In this document: piece by piece, positions 4,993 to 7,073 of the stretch | Layout of the letters: each line of letters opens with the position of its first letter | Position numbering within the stretch: the stretch's first letter is position 1 | Origin: an uncultured Collinsella sp. | Lineage (GTDB): Bacteria; Actinomycetota; Coriobacteriia; Coriobacteriales; Coriobacteriaceae | Direction of reading: 5' to 3' | DNA: 7,073 nt | NCBI GenBank assembly: GCA_902495525.1 | Contig: CABUXL010000082.1 | Location: forward strand, 1-7,073 | Position numbers and translations under genes: made by a program | Notes under the pieces: model-generated | Database searches by the model: none | What the model was told of the DNA's origin: nothing | What the model saw: only the letters and a program-made list of their open reading frames with translations

Positions 4993-5850
4993 TTAGAGGT
5001 ATTCGAGGAAACGAGCGGCGGCAAGCGAAACATCGGCCGTTCGATATATGGCGTTGATCTGCCGATGGGGATGCCCTTCGAGCGGACGCACAGCAACATC
5101 GAACTGGCAGCGACGCAAGATGAGCGCGGGAAGAATGCTCACGCCCAGGCCATCCTCGACCATAGCCATAATCGCATAGTCATCCCAAGTCGACAGTTTT
5201 GAGCGCACCGCCAGCCCCGCCCGACGGAATAGCGGCGTAATCTCATCATCGGTACCCCGTTCCAGCAGAATAAACTGCTCTCTTGCCAAATCGGTAAGAG
5301 AGACGAACTCCGCCGTGGCAAGCAACGAATCTGTCGGCACCACCGCCATCAGCTCATCACACACTAAAGACCGTGATGCCATGCCGTTTTCTCGGGGCTC
5401 ACGCGGGATAAAGCCCAGGTCGCAGCGCCCCTCCGCCACCCATTGTTCAATCTCTGAGTAATCGCCCATCAGCAACTCATAATCGACGTCCGGGTGATCG
5501 ACGCGAAAACGCGCAATGACCGGTGGCAGCACGTGGGTCGCCACACTCGAAAACGTACCAATGCAGATCTTGCCGCGCATGAGCCCACGCATCTCGTCCA
5601 CGTGTCGCTGCAGGCGGCCAAACTCCTCGCAGAGCGCCTCAACCGCCGGCATGATCTGCCGCCCATCGGCAGAAAGCACCACACCCTCGCGGCTGCGGTC
5701 GAGCACCTTAAAACCCCAATCGGTCTCAAGGTCGCCCACCATGCGGCTCACGCCCGACTGCGAATAGCTCAGCCGCTCGGCGGCGCGCGTAAAACTGCCG
5801 GCCCGCACGGTCTCGAGCAGCACCTGCATCTTTTGAATATTCGTTTCCAC
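4993..5850 (-). CDS. LysR-family transcriptional regulator
   Basis: This 285-aa regulator has an N-terminal winged helix-turn-helix (about 4-62; AGSFTRAAERLSYSQSGVSRMVGDLE is the classic LysR signature). A linker helix (64-90) follows, then a periplasmic-binding-protein-like effector domain (about 93-285) starting GKICIGTFSSVATHVLPPVIARF. It is slightly shorter than the usual 290-310 aa but looks complete. The start is GTG with GGAGG 6 nt upstream (5857-5861). It is divergent from an EamA transporter across 118 bp holding a LysR-type palindrome, so it most likely represses itself and controls the transporter in response to a small effector. Downstream, 163 bp separate it from alaA on the same strand. 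I see a T-rich stretch (4933-4950 read in reverse) but no good hairpin, so read-through into alaA is possible. Family certain; effector unknown. Confidence 0.95.
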   Translation of the reverse strand: METNIQKMQVLLETVRAGSFTRAAERLSYSQSGVSRMVGDLETDWGFKVLDRSREGVVLSADGRQIMPAVEALCEEFGRLQRHVDEMRGLMRGKICIGTFSSVATHVLPPVIARFRVDHPDVDYELLMGDYSEIEQWVAEGRCDLGFIPREPRENGMASRSLVCDELMAVVPTDSLLATAEFVSLTDLAREQFILLERGTDDEITPLFRRAGLAVRSKLSTWDDYAIMAMVEDGLGVSILPALILRRCQFDVAVRPLEGHPHRQINAIYRTADVSLAAARFLEYL

Positions 5851-5895
5851 TGCACACCTCCACCTTTACATGAGTTTTTGTCATGTTATCCATGC

Positions 5896-5903
5896 ATTAT
5901 ATT
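5896..5903. promoter_or_regulatory. Overlapping divergent -10 elements (lysR and EamA genes)
   Basis: TATAAT on the minus strand (5896-5901) is a perfect -10 for the lysR gene, with a weak CTGGCT at 16 nt as -35. TATATT on the plus strand (5898-5903) overlaps it and could serve the transporter; its -35 is poor (TTTTTG at 17 nt), as expected for a promoter that needs an activator. The -10 for lysR is the stronger of the two. Confidence 0.5.
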
Positions 5904-5922
5904 CGCTTTTCTTCTAAAGCCA

Positions 5923-5939
5923 GTTCACCCATAGTGAAC
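5923..5939. promoter_or_regulatory. LysR-type operator candidate
   Basis: GTTCAC (5923-5928) and GTGAAC (5934-5939) are a perfect inverted repeat with a 5-bp spacer. It contains TCAC-N5-GTGA, which has the T-N11-A form of LysR recognition sites. It lies over the -35 region of the lysR promoter, a usual place for autorepression, and 29 bp before the transporter start codon. Confidence 0.65.
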
Positions 5940-5968
5940 ATGCTCGGATATAGAGGGGATGTCAGCAC

Positions 5969-6880
5969 ATGAACAACGGATTGTTTACGTACTTAGCAGC
6001 ATTGCTATTGTTTGGCTCCAACGGCATCATCGCCGCTGCCATCGCGCTGCCGAGCTCCGATATCGTACTGTTGCGCACGTTTTTGGGCGCTCTCACCCTT
6101 GCCGCCATCCTCTTCATAACCAAGCGCCATAACCTGCAGGCTCCGTCTCGCCCCCGCGAGGCCGCAGCGCTCATCGTCTCGGGCGCCGCGCTGGGCGCCA
6201 GCTGGATTTTCCTGTTCCGCGCCTATCAGACGATCGGCGTTGGTATCTCCTCGCTGTTGTATTACTGTGGCCCCATCATCGTTATGGCCCTCTCCCCGCT
6301 CATTTTTGGCGAAAAGCTGACCGGCGGCAAAATCGCCGGCTTTGTCGCCGTTGCTTGTGGTGCTTTTCTCATTGCAGCGCAAGGTCTAGGCGGCAATATG
6401 CCCATTGCGGGCATCGTCTGTGGAATCGCCTCGGCCTTCTGCTATGCATTGATGGTCATCGCCAGCAAGGGTGCGCCGCACATCGAGGGCCTCGAGAACT
6501 CCGCGCTCCAAGTGAGCGCCGCCTTTGTGACCGCACTGGCCCTCACGCTCATCACGCAGGGCGCTCCCTCGTTCCTGTCCGCCGGCGTCGCCGCCAGCAT
6601 TGATTGGCGCGCCGTCGCTATGCTCGGCGTCGTCAACACCGGCATTGGTTGCCTGCTCTACTTTAGCGCCGTCGCCAAGCTGCCCGTCCAGACCGTCGCC
6701 GTCGTCGGCTACCTCGAGCCGCTTTCGGCGGTCGTGTTCTCGGCCGTCCTTTTGGGTGAAGCCATAACACCGGTCCGCCTGATGGGCGCCGCGCTTATCA
6801 TCGGCGGCGCGATTTTTTGCGAACTCGCCGGCAAACGCGCAAACGCCAAGGCTGGCATCGCCCAGATAGCACGTGCTTAA
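5969..6880 (+). CDS. EamA/DMT-superfamily transporter
   Basis: This 303-aa inner-membrane protein has ten hydrophobic segments at about 6-26, 32-51, 65-84, 90-113, 121-139, 146-166, 177-196, 214-235, 240-262 and 268-287. It is built as two EamA repeats (about 5-136 and 147-287). Each repeat carries the family's typical segment in its fourth helix, LLYYCGPIIVMALSPLIFGEKLT (96-118) and YLEPLSAVVFSAVLLGEAIT (248-267). Members export or import amino acids, nucleosides or other metabolites; the substrate cannot be read here. Length is normal for the family. ATG is preceded by AGGGG at 5954-5958, a rather long 10-nt spacing, so translation may be modest. The divergent LysR gene and shared palindrome suggest effector-controlled expression, a common arrangement for metabolite exporters. 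Confidence 0.94.
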   Translation: MNNGLFTYLAALLLFGSNGIIAAAIALPSSDIVLLRTFLGALTLAAILFITKRHNLQAPSRPREAAALIVSGAALGASWIFLFRAYQTIGVGISSLLYYCGPIIVMALSPLIFGEKLTGGKIAGFVAVACGAFLIAAQGLGGNMPIAGIVCGIASAFCYALMVIASKGAPHIEGLENSALQVSAAFVTALALTLITQGAPSFLSAGVAASIDWRAVAMLGVVNTGIGCLLYFSAVAKLPVQTVAVVGYLEPLSAVVFSAVLLGEAITPVRLMGAALIIGGAIFCELAGKRANAKAGIAQIARA

Positions 6881-6914
6881 AAGCCCCTGCTTTGAAATGC
6901 CACCTGCGTACATG

Positions 6915-6938
6915 AATAATCCCCAGCTGAGGATTATT
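6915..6938 (+). terminator. Possible terminator after the EamA gene
   Basis: AATAATCC (6915-6922) and GGATTATT (6931-6938) form a perfect 8-bp stem with an 8-nt loop, 34 nt past the stop codon. The tail (GTCTAAAAC) lacks a U-tract, so it is a weak terminator candidate. Confidence 0.45.
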
Positions 6939-6976
6939 GTCTAAAACACCCCGATGTGCCAAACTGCTCTTATATG

Positions 6977-7017
6977 TATAAAGATGGCATAAAGGTCTAC
7001 TGCTCTTGGCAGAGGCC
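6977..7017 (+). promoter_or_regulatory. Promoter -10 and leader hairpin of the right-edge gene
   Basis: TATAAA (6977-6982, within ATGTATAAAG) is a likely -10; the -35 is weak. The leader contains a hairpin with one bulged A (6999): GGTCT (6994-6998) and CTGC (7000-7003) pair with GCAG (7009-7012) and AGGCC (7013-7017), including one G-T pair. The hairpin would hide the AGAGG before the ATG at 7020 but leave the AAGGGAG at 7026-7032 open. Confidence 0.4.
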
Positions 7018-7037
7018 AGATGTCTAAGGGAGTCCTC

Positions 7038-7073
7038 GTGGCACACAACAAACTGGAGGCAAACCTCCAAGAC
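7038..7073 (+). CDS. 5' end of an unidentified gene, cut by the window edge
   Basis: A GTG at 7038 follows AAGGGAG (7026-7032) with a 5-nt spacer and opens a frame to the edge, reading (M)AHNKLEANLQD. An in-frame ATG at 7020 (MSKGVL then the same) is a possible alternative start, with only a weaker AGAGG in front that is buried in a hairpin. Twelve residues are too few to name a product. Confidence 0.55.
   Translation, partial: MAHNKLEANLQD

Noticed and set aside
5923..5939. Treating the LysR palindrome as a further copy of the alaA operator
   Set aside because: Only GTTCA is shared; the LysR site continues as GTTCAC with a 5-bp spacer, while the alaA repeats are GTTCAATT with a 4-bp spacer.

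Overview
The window looks like chromosomal DNA from a moderately high-GC actinobacterium of the Coriobacteriia. Collinsella or a close relative is my best guess. The basis is GC-rich coding sequence, strong AAGGAGG-type ribosome binding sites, mixed ATG/GTG starts, and gene types I associate with gut Coriobacteriia; this is inference, because no rRNA or marker gene is present. I see no IS element, CRISPR array, tRNA or phage gene.

Layout, left to right. Bases 1-141 hold no gene. They hold a long imperfect hairpin at the window edge and a perfect 13-bp hairpin just past the first stop codon. Next on the minus strand comes a 302-aa protein (142-1050) with an acidic N-terminus, a MarR-like winged helix and a C-terminal tail with 20 RGG tripeptides. 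It has its own promoter and a leader with three small hairpins. Upstream of it on the same strand is a 14-TM DHA2-type MFS exporter (1203-2618). Divergent from the exporter is a short 136-aa peptide deformylase homologue (2823-3233, plus). A bidirectional terminator (3249-3284) separates it from the convergent gene.

That convergent gene (3309-4829, minus) is the most unusual locus: an XRE-type helix-turn-helix fused to a complete AlaA-type glutamate-pyruvate aminotransferase. The codon matching the natural AlaA start is still an ATG with a well-spaced AAGGAG in front, so a free 405-aa enzyme could also be made. Upstream is a perfect AATTGAAC/GTTCAATT palindrome plus two further GTTCAATTT half-sites, 31 and 42 bp from the palindrome's equivalent half, or about three and four helical turns. 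Together these suggest an autoregulated enzyme-regulator, possibly sensing the transamination state.

Upstream of alaA lies a LysR-type regulator (4993-5850, minus). It diverges from an EamA/DMT transporter (5969-6880, plus). Their 118-bp intergenic region has overlapping divergent -10 elements and a GTTCAC-N5-GTGAAC palindrome of LysR-box form, so the LysR protein probably controls itself and the transporter. After the transporter come a hairpin, a promoter-like TATAAA and the first codons of another plus-strand gene cut by the right edge.
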